Shown here: piece by piece, positions 1-11,482 of the stretch
How positions within the stretch are numbered: position 1 is the first letter of the stretch
Layout: the number at the start of each line of letters is the position of its first letter
Assembly: GCA_025765615.1 (NCBI GenBank)
Contig: JAIVFJ010000050.1
Location: 186,001-250,000, forward strand
Direction: 5' to 3'
Source of the DNA: Zopfochytrium polystomum
Lineage: Eukaryota > Chytridiomycota > Chytridiomycetes > Chytridiales > Chytridiaceae
DNA: 64,000 bases
Notes under the pieces: model-generated
The model's database searches: none
The model's input: only the letters and a program-made list of their open reading frames with translations
Told to the model about the DNA's origin: nothing
Position numbers and translations under genes: made by a program

Positions 1-624
1 GTCGAAAAAGCTGTCCATAACGTTGATCCGCACCTGCTCGGACCGTGGGATCCTCATTTTCGACTCTCTGTTTGTTGCAATAATGGGGGACAATGCCGTG
101 AATGAGGAATTCTGGAGATGCCGAAACAACTCTCCCATCCCCTGGAAGGGCGGCCTTACGACGCTGCTCGCGGTTGAGATCGAGTGTGGCGACGCTGGGT
201 GAGGCCGTCGTTTGAAAGTGGGAAAAACGAGCGAGCAATGTATCTAAGTGAGGGTGATAACATTTTAGTTTGGTGCAGAGGTTCCGGCCTTTTTCAGCCA
301 TTCGTGTCTTACTGTGCACAAATGTCTTGTGTCACGCCGCGCAAATCCCCACAATAATCACCAGCAGTGCTGCTATCAAGAAAGAAATTCTTTCCTTCGC
401 TTATAAAACCAAAGAAGGGAAGTCCCTAACCTTGAGCTTGGACTTGTGTTGCCTTCAAACAAACCTGTTACAAGGACCATCACTGGCAAAATGCTGTCAT
501 CCTTGCCTGTGCACCACAGTAGCAGGTCAAAGCTCCTGCACACTGCTTACCCCAAATGACCCGGAATCTAACAGCTTCGTCAAACCATCGCAACTACAAG
601 GGTGAGACACTCTAACGGTTCGAC
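1..624. other. left edge, no gene assigned
   Basis: No recognisable gene. The + frame beginning at base 2 is open to about base 199 and could be the tail of a gene outside the window. The open frame at 270-605 has no family resemblance and no splice context that I can support. The promoter of the WWKDSGL-repeat gene starting at 703 should lie in the right half of this stretch. Confidence 0.3.
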
Positions 625-702
625 ATGTTTGCTGGAGGACAACCACTGCAAGAGTGCCACGTGACCTTCTTGGGTAGGCAAATGAAACTGTGCCACGGAA
701 TT

Positions 703-1779
703 ATGGCGTCCCATCGTCCAAGAGCCACGCACATCCCGACAGAGGTGGTCACTGCGATCGGCCGCTACGTCCATGATCAGCGCAGCCTCTTCTTCCTCGC
801 GACTCTTTTCTTCATACCCGAGCTCCAGATCGGCGCTTACCGACAAATGCACGAAATGGCGTTTGATGTTGCAGCTGCTGCGGGCAATATTCCCCTTCTT
901 GACCGGCTTCTCAACTATTCCAATCTCACCGGCCTCCCACCTGGATACTCGTACCTGCTGGTTTGCGATGCGGCCGCGCGAGGGGACGTGCCCGTGTTGC
1001 AGTGGTGGCGAGACAGCGGGCTGAAGGTTCCATATCTGCAGTGGTCCCTGCCATGGGAACCGCTGCAGGAGGCCGTGAGTAACGGCCACGTGCAAGTGCT
1101 GCAGTGGTTCAAGGACATTGGTTGGCTCTTTGAAGAATCCGCCTTCTGCTACGTGGTAGACGATGCTTGCAGTGGTGGTCATGTGGCACCTTTGCAGTGG
1201 TGGAAAGATCACAGCGGCGTGCCTTTCCGATATTACAGCGCACTGTCGATCGCGATTACCAAGAGGCATCTACCTGTCCTGCAGTGGTGGCTAGACAATG
1301 GATTGTCGATTTACAACTCACTTCTAAATGATGTAGACTCTCCCACTGTACTGGATTGGTGGAGGCGCAGCGGGTTGGAGATGCCCTGCGGGGAAGCGAT
1401 AGACCATGCAAGTATCTCAGGAAACGTGTCGGTGCTAAACTGGTGGAAATCAAGCGGTTTGTTGCTTACGTACACCAGCAAGGCAATGGACGGAGCTAGC
1501 CAAAACGGGCACGTCGCCTGCTTGCAGTGGTGGAGGGACAGTGGTCTGGACTTGTGCTACTCATCGATGCACCTCTGGGACATGCCGGTCCATGTGATCG
1601 AGTGGTGGAGCAACTGCGGCTTGCCAATCAAACTTCGGATGTTCGAGCTGCGGTGGGAGGTCCATGACCTGGATGTACAGTCCAAGGAAAAAGCAGTTAA
1701 ACTCTTTTACATCCTTTGGCAGAATCGCCGGCCTGTTGTGGTGGACAGACCGCGGTTAGGGTCTGATCCTCCTTTGTGA
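703..1779 (+). CDS. WWKDSGL ankyrin-like repeat protein, F-box-like N-terminus
   Basis: Single-exon gene of 358 aa. I chose the ATG at 703, where the conserved family N-terminus begins; an in-frame ATG at 625 would add 26 unconserved residues. Residues about 8-60 look F-box-like (IPTEVVTAIGRYV followed by a helix-rich stretch ending in FFIPELQIGAYRQMH). Then come about nine repeats of roughly 33 aa whose core is (V/P)LQWWKDSGL preceded by (A/D)xASxxGHV. This is the ankyrin helix-turn-helix pattern (GHxxVxxxLL..G) with the usual Leu-Leu replaced by Trp-Trp. F-box plus ankyrin repeats would suggest a substrate adaptor of an SCF ubiquitin ligase, but that is inference. The final repeats (VIEWWSNCGL, FYILWQNRRP) are degenerate and the C-terminus is shorter than in paralogues at 26166 and 29838, which end in a KWLxENGL-type cap. 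A frameshifted relative follows only 100 bp downstream. Confidence 0.8.
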   Translation: MASHRPRATHIPTEVVTAIGRYVHDQRSLFFLATLFFIPELQIGAYRQMHEMAFDVAAAAGNIPLLDRLLNYSNLTGLPPGYSYLLVCDAAARGDVPVLQWWRDSGLKVPYLQWSLPWEPLQEAVSNGHVQVLQWFKDIGWLFEESAFCYVVDDACSGGHVAPLQWWKDHSGVPFRYYSALSIAITKRHLPVLQWWLDNGLSIYNSLLNDVDSPTVLDWWRRSGLEMPCGEAIDHASISGNVSVLNWWKSSGLLLTYTSKAMDGASQNGHVACLQWWRDSGLDLCYSSMHLWDMPVHVIEWWSNCGLPIKLRMFELRWEVHDLDVQSKEKAVKLFYILWQNRRPVVVDRPRLGSDPPL

Positions 1780-1879
1780 TCGTGCAAGGTGGGGAATTAC
1801 ATAAATACAATCGACGTGCGCAATCCTGATTCACTTCGGATTCAATCCGATTTTTGTCTTGACCAGCTGATAGACGGTA

Positions 1880-3071
1880 ATGAGAAGCAGTCTCATTTCA
1901 GATCGCCCCGGCCCACGCCTGCCGCATCTCGTCGTCGCCACGATCGGCCTCTTCCTCGACGACCCGCGCATCTTCTTTGTCCTCGCCACTCTCTTCGCCA
2001 TGCCCGCCATCCAGGTGGCCGCCTACCGACGCATGCACCATCTGGAGTTCGACGCCGCCGCCGCCGCGGGCCACCTTCCCTTGCTGGACCGGCTGCTCGC
2101 CCACTGCAATCGGATCGGCCTCGCGCCCCGCTACTCCTTCCGGATCGTCTACGACGCGTGCGTCCGCGGAAACATGGACATCCTGGCGTGGCTGAGCGAC
2201 AGCGGCCTGGACCTCTCCGAGTTTCGCGGGTCATTGGAGCCGATCTTCAACGCCGCTTTGAACGGGCACGTTGGGGCGCTTCAGTGGTTGAGAGACAACG
2301 GATGGCTCTTCAGAGAAGAGGATGCACACGTAGCCATAGACTACGCCAGCATGAATGGCCACGTTCTGGTCCTGCAGTGGTGGAAAGACAGCGGTATGCC
2401 GTTCAAAAGTGACAAATGCGATCAGCTACAATCGCATGGCAGTCTTGCAGTGGTGGAAGGACAGCGGACTGCCCATTCCATACAGAGTCGGCACTTTGGA
2501 CTCAGCTGACTCAGTAGAACTGCTGGACTGGTGGCGGGAAAGCGGGCTTGATATGCACTGCAGCAGTGCCATGGATTTTGCCAGCGCTACCTGCAACATG
2601 CCCGTATTGGAGTGGTGGAAGGCGAGCGGCTTGGAGTTGCAGTACACCAGTAATGCTATGAACTGGGCAAGCGAAAACGGGCATATCTATTGTTTGCATT
2701 GGTGGAAAGACAGTGGATTCGAGCTTCGTTACACAGGTTTACCTTACTGGAAATTACAACGGAATGTGATGCAGTGGTGGATCAACAGTGGCTTGCCTGT
2801 GGAAATCGAAGAGAGCCGATTAGTTCGAGCCAGCACTCAAGGAATGGTCGAGGTGCTGCAGCTCTGGAAAGTCAGTGGACTGAACGTGGAGTATGGTGAA
2901 AGGGCCCTTAACGGTGCACTGCAATCTGGCAACATTAAGGCGTTGCAATGGTGGAAGGAGAGTGGTCTAGAGCTCAAATTCAGTAAATCGGCTGTAGAGG
3001 CACTGGGGAAGAAGTCCAGAGCGCGAAAGTGGCTTTCTGACAACGGACTGCTGGAGGTGAACCAAACTTGA
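1880..3071 (+). pseudogene. WWKDSGL repeat gene with one frameshift
   Basis: A near full-length family member (about 397 codons) whose reading frame changes once. The first part starts at ATG 1880 with the F-box-like segment (LPHLVVATIGLFLDDPR) and three repeats. After WWKDSGMPFKS at about 2400-2420 the family pattern continues in another frame (NRMAVLQWWKDSGLPI onward) through seven more repeats to the typical end (ARKWLSDNGLLEVNQT, stop at 3071). The break sits next to an AAAA run, so a one-base indel is the simplest cause; a sequencing error is possible. Everything else is well kept, so the lesion is recent or artefactual. It lies in direct repeat with the gene at 703-1779, consistent with tandem duplication. 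Confidence 0.75.
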
Positions 3072-4550
3072 GTGGAACCACTTCCAAAACCCAAGCAATT
3101 CACAAATAAGTCGGACACATTTGTCGTCCCGTTCGCCGCTGCAAATGTGCAATTGCGTCATAGGAACTTGCCACCTTGACTTTTTGACGGTTCCAAACCC
3201 CGCAAAAAATGCGTCGCACTACGCTCATATTCCTCCTCAACACAACCGTTAGGCTCGCGGCATCCCTGACTCCGCCCTAGGTCTCCGCTCTTCCTGCCAA
3301 CAATGCTGCGACGTCAATTGGCCATCAGTTTGCGCGAACACGTCCATATCCCGCGGTGTGTGCTAAGCTTTTGGAACGACAGCTTGAGAAGCGCAAGGGT
3401 AACAACGAGATCAATAAAGTTATGTTATTCACACAGACCGTCATCCCTCCAACTCAGACCTCGCTCCATTTTGTGCCTTGCGTTCGTAGTCGACATGGCA
3501 GAGCGTGTTGCTGCGGCGGCTGAAGCGGTGGGGTTGCATCGTCCATCGACAGTGGATGTAATGGATGGGCGCTGTCTTCATTGCTGTCGACATTGTCGTT
3601 GGCTCTTCGTTATTGCCTTCATCATCCCTCCGGCCCACGCCGCGCCACCAATTCACCCCATCCTGTGCCGTCGCTGCCGCCCGGCCACCGTTGCACGCAA
3701 AGGTTCGCTGTGATCGCCAGTCTCCTTACCCAGTTCGGTGGTGTGCGTCGTCAGTGGCAGCAGTGGCTACGTCAGAAAGTGATTGATGGTGAACCATCGT
3801 TCACGTGAACGTTGGGCGACACTTGGAACTCCAATGTTGCCATTCTTGCAACGGTGCCAACACTCCATTTTGCATTGCATTCGACCATGGTTACACTCCC
3901 CGACGGCAACCGTACGCGAACGCCGAGCAACCCTAACCCTGGAGAGCTGGTAGTGTACTGGTTGGGCGTTTCTGGTCGATGCGGTGTGTTCAAAAAAATT
4001 GTGAAGGTCGAACAATCAATATTTTTCGGTCAATTTAGTGCAGCCAAGTTGGTTGTGACCAATGTGAGGCAGTCGTGAGGACTTCCGCCATCTGTTTCAA
4101 GATTGGGGATTTGTTTCGAAGTGGTAGCGACGAACAGTGGAGGACCTTGACTCTTCATGCGGGCAAGCCAAGCAACGGCCGACATCCCCTCCCGTAGTTC
4201 AAGATGCTACTTCGCACAACCAGTCGTCTTCGGGCTTGTAGCCCCCAGCCGAACTTTGCCCTTAGGACGGCGCCTACAGCTTGCACGGGCGTGCGGGTAC
4301 CTCTTTCAAGCCGGCGACATGCGCGAGCCCATCGCTTGCCGCCGGCACGCTCCTGGAGCTTATTCGTTGGTACGGCATCACCAGTCATCGTCAGTCACCG
4401 TCGGTGGCGGGTTGCCGCCCCGCGCTCAACCTCGCGCTCGGGTCTGCCGATCCCGCAGACGCGGCCCCTTGCGGCTCGGCACACCCCTGCTGGAAAGGTC
4501 TGAGGGGAACCCGGACATCTCTGGACAAAGGAATGGGCGCAGACGGCGTG
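3072..4550. other. intergenic stretch
   Basis: No gene found on either strand. Open frames here (for example 3303-3713 and 4281-4796) differ in every frame, show no family resemblance, and have no consistent splice signals. The right end grades into the decayed fragment described at 4560. Confidence 0.5.
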
Positions 4551-4559
4551 CCGTTCATT

Positions 4560-4905
4560 CCGTTCTTGATCACGTTCGTACGCCGAGAACCTGTTCGACG
4601 TGGCTGTGAGCATCGTCGGTGTCTCGTCGCAGATCAGCTACAAGGGCGTCGTGGGCCGTCTTCTTCGATCCTGAGCTCGAGGACTGCGAGTTCAAGATTC
4701 CGCCAAAGGGTTGGGTCATGTTGTTGCCGCTCTTGGCAAAGGAGCCCGTCTTCGAAAGCACCTCTGTTCGCAACAATGACTTGGTCAAGGACATAATTAT
4801 ATTTTCCCCCCCCAAACAGCACCCACACTGCGACCGTGGTGACTAACTCTGTGGGCGGGTACACGGTTTCGTTCCGGTACCTCCACGAGTCCGCTTAGTG
4901 AATAG
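4560..4905 (+). pseudogene. decayed unknown gene fragment, copy 1
   Basis: A fragment that matches the one at 7385-7907, also just upstream of an FkbM methyltransferase. Recognisable pieces are FDVAVSIVGVSSQISYKG in one frame and, after a frameshift, IPPKGWVM, LLAKEPVFES and SVRNNDLVKD in another; the copy-2 counterparts are FDVPVRIVGVASQISYNG, HPKGLDM, LLAKEPIVEN and SVCNNDMVAD. The parent protein is unknown to me. Frames are broken and no start can be placed, so this is a relic. Its repeated position beside FkbM genes suggests it was duplicated together with them. Confidence 0.5.
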
Positions 4906-5641
4906 AAGTTTGTAATCGGAAATTCTGCCAGAACGATGAGTCATGTCCCCCCAACTTTATGCGTTTTTAAATAGAATTTGAGTATCTGTGTGAGCGTGCA
5001 GTTCTCTTATCACGCACAGTTTGCTGCCCTCTTCGGTTTGCAAAAGCACAGCGTGGAAAAGGAGAGGCCAAGGAAAGTGAGAGAGTCGCAAAACTTTTCT
5101 GGCTGTGCACTCACAAACAAAGAGGAGATGGGAGCACGTCAGTTCAAAGCTTTCAACATGGAAACAGTGCATGTTTTTCAAACTTAACCTTTTAACTTGA
5201 AAGTCCTGGCGCAACCACCACAACTGTCTTTAGATCCTCCCTCTGGTTTCAGAACGTTAACCGCGTCTTCGTCACCGACTCCAGGTGGAGAAGATGAAAA
5301 TTTTTTTGTTTTTTTTGGTTTCTTTTCAACTTAGGGCCTTGTCCGGGTGGGGCCGGCAAACTCCAAACTCCAAAACAGGAAAACTAATTTTTTTCATTTC
5401 AGAGAACAAGAACGGAAGAATTTCATTCATCCATGCCAGCCACGCCCCCGCCTCCACGCCGCCAGCCAGACAGAACAACACGCGCTGCTCGATGAATGAT
5501 GGATGTCCCGTTTTGGGGTTGAACGCAAAAAAAACGTGGTGGTGGATACCATCGTGTTTGTTCAGGTCTTTCCCTCCAACGCGGGCCAGAGACTCCATGT
5601 TGCTGCTGATCAAACGCACAGATGGACGGACACACGGGGAC

Positions 5642-5648
5642 AGAGAGC

Positions 5649-5704
<56 letters not shown>

Positions 5705-5730
5705 GAGATTGTGTGTGTGTGTGTGTGTTT
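5642..5730. repeat. (GA)n then (TG)n microsatellite
   Basis: A GA tract of about 60 bases followed by a TG tract of about 20, ending roughly 90 bases before the ATG of the FkbM gene at 5817. A TATAAA-like motif (TATAAAACTG) lies just after it at about 5750. It probably sits in the core promoter or 5' leader. Confidence 0.9.
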
Positions 5731-5816
5731 GACTATCCACTTTCCCCAGTATAAAACTGGAACAGAACATCTGACCATGCGAAGCAGCACCAACCCTGCA
5801 ATCTGACGAAACCATC

Positions 5817-7162
5817 ATGCGTTCTTCGCCTGGCTCGCCCGCTCGTATCCTCCTCCTCGCCGTCGCTCTCTTTGCCGTTGCCGGACTCTCCTTCCTTCTC
5901 TGGCGCCAGGACGGCCGTGGAGAAGACGCCAGCCATTACCGCTCTCCAGACGAACGTACAACCGCCAATGACCGAGAGCGATTCCCCGCCGTCATGGACG
6001 CCCCTCCTGCCCCAAAACTGAAACTCAACCCTTTCTTTTCCTCGCCGCCCTCACCCGAGGCAAAGTACACCATCCCGCCCCCAACAACCCCCGCCGAGCA
6101 CCACGCCCACGCCCGCATGCTGCAGTCCCTCTACTGCGCCCGCTTCTACCCCTTACCGCCCTCCACAACAACCCTGCGCTTCGCCACGCTCAAGATCGAC
6201 GGCTTCCACCCTGACCCGGCCCGCCGCCCGCTCGCGGATCCCCTCGGTATGTTCGTGGTCGGCAACGACGGCGGCAAGCTGACGGACATCGTCTCGGACT
6301 CGATCGCAACCTGGGGCAACTGGGAGAGCGAGATTTCGCGCGGAGTGCTCGAGGTGCTGCACGAGGCGGAGGGGCACGGAGTCAAGGACCCGCTGTTTTT
6401 GGATGTCGGCGCCAACTTGGGGATGCACTCGGTCGCGGTGCTGGCGTACGGGTACCGGGTCGTGTCGATCGACGCTCTGACGGTGAACGCGCATCACTTT
6501 ATGTCGACGATGTGTAGGACGCCAAAGCTGATGGAGAGGTCGACATTTATCTTGAACGTGAGTTTCTTCGTTCCCGACTGATGAGTAAATTTTTGGAACT
6601 AACGCTTCGCTTCGACCCTTCAATCCCCTCCACCCACTTCACCAAAAAGGGCCTCGGCGCGACCTCATCCACCTGCGCCATCTCCTCAGACGACTTCAAC
6701 CTCGGCGATGGAACGGTTACTTGCGACCCGGCCGAGATCGCCCAATACAAGACCTCCACGCACCCCTCGGGCCTCCTCCCCTTCCGCCAATGGCTCCGCA
6801 TCGACCCCCTCGACAGCTTCCTCGACGAGGACGTCTGGGCGATCAAGATGGACGTCGAAGGGTTCGAGCTGGACGTTCTGCAAGGTGCGACGCGGCTCTT
6901 CTCGAAGCGCAGGGTGCACTACGTGCTGACAGAGATCATGGGCGGCGACAACAAAAAGTCGAAAGAAATGGTCGTGTTGCTGAAGCGGTACGGGTTCTCG
7001 TGCAGCGAGGAGGGCTGGTACGAGAAGAGGTGGGAGATTGCAGAGTCGCCGAGCCAGGTGGTCTTGAAGGACGGAATTTACAATGTGTGGTGCTTGCACC
7101 CGGAGAATCTGCGGAGGGCGGGGTTGGGCGAAAAAGTGGATCGGGCGCTTATGAATGTTTGA
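5817..7162 (+). CDS. FkbM-family SAM-dependent methyltransferase, copy 1
   Basis: Two exons, 5817-6557 and 6650-7162, joined in phase 0 across a 92-bp intron (donor GTGAGT, acceptor AAAAAG), giving 417 aa. An N-terminal hydrophobic segment at about residues 10-30 (ILLLAVALFAVAGLSFLLW) predicts a signal anchor, so a type II membrane protein of the secretory path with a lumenal catalytic domain is likely. Motif I is DPLFLDVGANLGMHS at the end of exon 1. The FkbM hallmark KMDVEGFELDVL and HYVLTEIMGG are in exon 2. FkbM enzymes O-methylate sugars or related hydroxyls; the substrate here is unknown. The start was chosen because the paralogue at 8283 begins at the same place. Part of exon 1 is almost identical to the second copy while exon 2 is not (see findings). 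Confidence 0.88.
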
Positions 7163-7384
7163 GGTCGTGCTACTCTAATTGCAACTTTGGATATGTCACC
7201 TATCCATTCGCCGTCTCATTAGTGTTTTGTTTGTGTGGCGGGACCGCGCGATCGTTCTCACACTGCCTTTGCACAATGAGCAGATTCGGCAGCAGAAAAA
7301 AAATCTCCCTGCCTCGTCCACTATAGTTGAAAATGCGCTCTCAATATAGTCTACTTACACGATACGAAAATAGTGCGATTAATA

Positions 7385-7907
7385 TGAGCGAGATCGAAAT
7401 TTTATGCCTGTGCCGCACAAACGGAACGCTTTTCGGACGTAGTGAATAGGAAGCTTCACGTGGACAAAAACTTGACTGCGCGAAAGTCGAACAGCGAAAG
7501 ATACACCAACCTCAACTTCCACCTCGCTGGCCCTGCCATCTGCGGGCGGCGCTGTGCGGCGGGCTGGCGACGCAACCGACGTCATTCGTGTCGTTCTTGA
7601 CCACGAGTCTACGCCGCGGGCCCGTTCGACGTGCCTGTGAGAATCGTTGGTGTGGCGTCGCAGATCAGTTACAATGGCGCCGTGCGAGGACCTGGGGTCA
7701 AGAGTCCACCCGAAGGGTCTGGACATGTCAACGCAGCTCTTGGCAAAGGAGCCCATCGTCGAAAACAACTCGGTCTGCAACAACGACATGGTCGCCGACG
7801 TTTCATTCTCCTCCTCGATCCGCACCGACACTGCGACTTCTGTCGGCGGGTACAAGGTTCCGTTCAAGTACGCCCACAATAATGTGCCTGAAGCAGGAGT
7901 CCGCTGA
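7385..7907 (+). pseudogene. decayed unknown gene fragment, copy 2
   Basis: The longest relic of the unknown gene. A first block (VNRKLHVDKNL, about 7450) resembles the third relic at 19680. A second block (FDVPVRIVGVASQISYNG at about 7630; LLAKEPIVEN, SVCNNDMVAD and a GGYKVPFKYAHNN end at 7907) resembles the first relic at 4560. The reading frame changes at least once, near 7690. The protein ends in a plausible stop at 7905-7907. Function unknown; the V-rich blocks suggest a beta-strand-rich protein, which is only an impression. Confidence 0.5.
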
Positions 7908-8191
7908 GTAAATCGAAAGATGTAAACATTTACAATAATATAAATATCGATTTTTGAACTTATTTGGTGGGTGGCGGGTTGAAAACCAGGAGTCTCTCGG
8001 CCTGTTCCGGTTGGTGCCGGGAAACTCCCACACAAAAGGAAGGCGCAGTCCGGTAAAAATTACTTGCCTCTTTCGGCCTGTTTGCGTGACTTTCTCTTTG
8101 TCTCTCTCCGCCAGCTCGATCAGCGCGTGACCCCAGTGTGAATTTACTGCAACTTTTTCGCAAAACCGTGACGTCCGCGGCGGATGGGGTT

Positions 8192-8193
<2 letters not shown>

Positions 8194-8231
<38 letters not shown>

Positions 8232-8240
8232 TGTGTGTGA
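8194..8240. repeat. (TG)n microsatellite
   Basis: A nearly pure TG tract ending about 45 bases upstream of the ATG at 8283 of the second FkbM gene. Confidence 0.9.
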
Positions 8241-8282
8241 TTTCCTCCAGTGGCGAAATCGGAACAAGAACATCTGACCACT

Positions 8283-9662
8283 ATGGGCAACATCCTGCGC
8301 TCTTCCCCTGGCTCTCCCGCCCGTGTCCTCCTCCTTGTCGTTGCTCTCTTCGCCGTCTTTGGCCTTTCCCTCCTTCTGTGGCGGCAAGACGGCCGTGACG
8401 ACAGCGACAGCCATGATGGATCTCCAGACGAGCGCATCCTTGCCAACGACCGAGAGCGATTCCCCGCCGTCATGGACGCCCCTCCTGCTCCAAAACTGAA
8501 ACTCAACCCTTTCTTTTCCTCGCCGCCCTCACCCGAGGCAAAGTACACCATCCCGCCCCCAACAACCCCCGCCGAGCACCACGCCCACGCTCGCATGCTG
8601 CAGTCCCTGTACTGCGCCCGCTTCTACCCCTTACCGCCCTCCACAACAACCCTGCGCTACACCACCCTCAAGATCGACGGCTTCCACCCTGACCCGGCCC
8701 GCCGCCCGCTCGCGGACCCCCTCGGTATGTTCGTGGTCGGCAACGACGGCGGCAACCTGACCGACGTCGTGTCGGACAACATCGCGACCTGGGGATACTG
8801 GGAAGCCGACATTTCGCGCGGCGTGCTCGAGGTGCTGCACGAGGCGGAGCGCCACGGGGTCAAGGATCCGTTGTTCTTGGATATCGGCGCGAACCTCGGG
8901 ATGCACTCGATCGCGGTGCTGGCGTACGGGTACCGGGTGGTGTCGATCGACGCGCTGACGGTGAACGCGCATCACTTTATGTCGACGATGTGCAGGACCC
9001 CAAAGCTGATGGAGAGGTCGACGTTTATCTTGAACGTGAGTTTGCTGGTCCCGACTGATGGATTTAATTTTTTTTTGTGGAATTGTTGACTGTGACTTCT
9101 CACGCTCCCCATCTCCCTTCGACCCCCGTCCTCCCCACTTCACCAAAAATAGGGCCTCGGATCTCAGCGATCCACGTGCGCCCTCACGTCCTCGGACTCC
9201 AACCTCGGCGACGGCACGGTCACCTGCGACCCGGTCGAGATCGCAAAGTACAAGGCGGACCCGCGGCCGCCCGGGCATTACCCGCTGCGACAGTGGCTTC
9301 CCATCGAGCCCCTCGACAGCTTCGTGGACGAAGACGTCTGGGCGATCAAGATGGACGTCGAAGGGTTCGAGCTGGACGTGCTCCGCGGCGCCGCGCGGCT
9401 GTTTACGAAGCGCAGGGTGCACTACGTGCTCACCGAAGTCATGGGCGGCCACAAAAAGTCAAACGAGATGGTCGTGCTGCTGAAGCGATACGGGTTCTCG
9501 TGCAGCGAGGAGGGTTGGTACGGGAGGAGGTGGGATATTCCCGATGCGGCGAGCGAAGTTGTGTTGAAGGATACGATTTACAATATCTGGTGCTTGCACC
9601 CAGGGAATCTGAGGAGGGCAGGGTTGGGTGGACAGGTGGACCGGGCGCTGAAGAATGTGTGA
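8283..9662 (+). CDS. FkbM-family SAM-dependent methyltransferase, copy 2
   Basis: Exons 8283-9035 and 9153-9662 (intron 117 bp, donor GTGAGT, acceptor AAATAG), phase 0, 420 aa. The in-frame GTG at 8250 is not needed; ATG 8283 matches copy 1. It has the same architecture as copy 1: signal anchor at about residues 15-33 (VLLLVVALFAVFGLSLLLW), a Pro-rich stalk, motif I DPLFLDIGANLGMHS, and the FkbM core KMDVEGFELDVL with HYVLTEVMGG. The intron position is the same in all three copies, so they descend from one intron-bearing ancestor. Probable role: methylation of a glycan or other hydroxylated substrate in the secretory pathway; substrate unknown. Confidence 0.88.
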
Positions 9663-10600
9663 GACGTAGTTTCTAATTAAAAGTTCGCAAAGTTCGGTCG
9701 ATGATCAGTAAAATAGATATTTTAGATTTTGCCAGTCGTCCGCCGTCTTGCCTTCGAAACTTTCAGACATGCGCGGACAGATCTGCGCAATTTTGGACTG
9801 CCAAAAAAATCCCTTTTTCGTTTTGTTTATTGCGCGCGCCGTCCCAATTGTCGCTCAAATTTCTCCCCGACGGATTTCCCCGACATTGAACCATGTTTTC
9901 CCCAACAGAGCAGGCAGACAGACCACCCCCGCCTGTCGGAGCCGACCCATTTCCCCTCACAAGTTCTTTTGCCAAAATAATTTTGGTGTCGCTGAAAAGC
10001 CTGTGGGCAGAATGTCTGTTGATGCCCTCCAATTTTCAATGAAACGCACAATATCATTTGGAGAAAAAAAAATAACCTCTGCGAGAGCGTCGCGCGATGC
10101 AGAAATCGCGAAAAACGAGCAAAAAAGTCGTACCACACTTGGCTCAAAGCAAAAATGACAGGAAAGTATAATTGAGCTCACCAAAATGTTGCAGAAATGA
10201 TCAATCAACTGCCACTGAAATTATGAGCTCAGTCCAATCTTCTCTTGTTGTCGAAAAATTCATAAATACCTCAGATTCCAAGAGTGGCTTCCCACTCACA
10301 AAAATCAGCAAATGGCTCAACTTAGATTGCTCTTGGAACGATCCTTCAGAGATTTTGGAGGAGGATAGCCGTTGGAAGCTCAAGCAAAGCAGAGAGCCAT
10401 GCGAATTGATCCATGCGAATTGATCCCTCTGTGATGCCAACCATAACCCCTCGAACCTTGTGCAAGACAAAGGCAATGCAATCCAGCTTGTACTTATTCC
10501 TTTCAAGGGCTCTCATCAGCCGTTGGGCGCTGCGGGCACGAAAGATGCTGGTAGGTGTATTTTCCGTTTACTACTCTCTTGATGAAGCAACCGCAATGTT
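9663..10600. other. intergenic stretch
   Basis: AT-richer DNA without a supportable gene. Short open frames on both strands have no resemblance to known families. A 10-base direct repeat (CCATGCGAAT) occurs at about 10400 and is probably trivial. Confidence 0.5.
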
Positions 10601-10621
10601 TGGCTAGGACTTTCGTCAAAC

Positions 10622-10960
10622 TTGTATATTCCACTGGATGCCAGAGGGTCTTGTTTGTCTGGAGTAGATGATACAGGGGGATCACGCAGCGATGACTACT
10701 ATACCCTGCGTATCACGAACCTTTCAGTGGAAGCAACGGAGCCGGATATCAAGAACCTCATCGGCGGATTTGGTCCAACAGCTCGCGTGGTGAGCACATA
10801 TTCTATGTTCCCTTTCCTGCTAAATTTCCCCATCCTCGCAGTTCGTTGGGAGTGACCGCGCAACTGATGTTTGCAGAGGGTTCGCTTTTGTCAGCTTTTA
10901 CAGCCGTCAAGTCGCAAGCCGTTGTCTTTCTGCACTCAACGGCTTTGAAAGAATAAAAAG
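10622..10960 (+). pseudogene. eIF3 subunit G-like RRM fragment
   Basis: Translation from about 10640 reads GSRSDDYYTLRITNLS, VEATEPDIKNLIGGFGP, then after a 52-bp intron (10790-10841, GTGAGC...GCAG, phase 0) FVGSDRATDVCRGFAFVSFY and LSALNGF. RNP2 (LRITNL) and RNP1 (RGFAFVSF) of an RRM are both clear. The SDD-TLRITNLS-EAT context and the FGP turn are those of translation initiation factor eIF3g. The upstream CCHC zinc-knuckle part and the usual end after ALNGxG are missing, the start has no ATG, and the frame runs into unrelated sequence. I therefore read it as a duplicated fragment or pseudogene; an exon of a larger gene is the alternative. Confidence 0.55.
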
Positions 10961-11482
10961 AGGGAGAGAATATTCGGATACTGATGCTGCTTTGGCTTTT
11001 CTGTTTCACCAGCTCCAGCGTTCCACCCTCGCAAAGCCCTGGGCAGCGAACTGGCATGAAGCTACTATGCGAAGTTTCCTTTCCCACTCGCATGCTGCGT
11101 GCAAAGCGGTGCGCTCACGTCAGCTACACCACATGATATTTGCTTTTCTTCTTTTTCTGTTTCTTTGATTGTTTGTTTTTTGTTGTTTTTTTTTTTGTTG
11201 TCTTCTGCGCCCAGGCAGGAGAAACTTATAGGTTCAATGGGGCGAGACAGACACTCTAGGCAGTCTGGCGGCGAGACACAACCACCACCACCACCACCAC
11301 CACTACACACACAGCGGCAACAGCAGGCACAACGACCAACCAACAATCAAACCAAAAGTAAAATAAGAAACCAACAACAGATAACAAACTATAAAAGGCT
11401 GCCCACACCAACCGTCCCCGCCCATTCATCGGCAGCAACACCCCCCCACCTCTCTCACACACGAACAACCCCCCTGAGAAGC

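Noticed and set aside
5285..5793. Long open frames through the GA tract on both strands
   Set aside because: They are made of (GA)n/(CT)n codons and lie in the leader of the FkbM gene; low complexity explains them.
8250..8282. GTG start giving an 11-residue extension of FkbM copy 2
   Set aside because: Eukaryotic nuclear genes start at ATG, and ATG 8283 aligns with the start of copy 1.
11099..11482. Upstream extension of the SPFH frame by 128 codons
   Set aside because: The sequence is T-, CA- and Pro-run-rich with no conservation. ATG 11483 gives a sensible start near an AT-rich promoter stretch.
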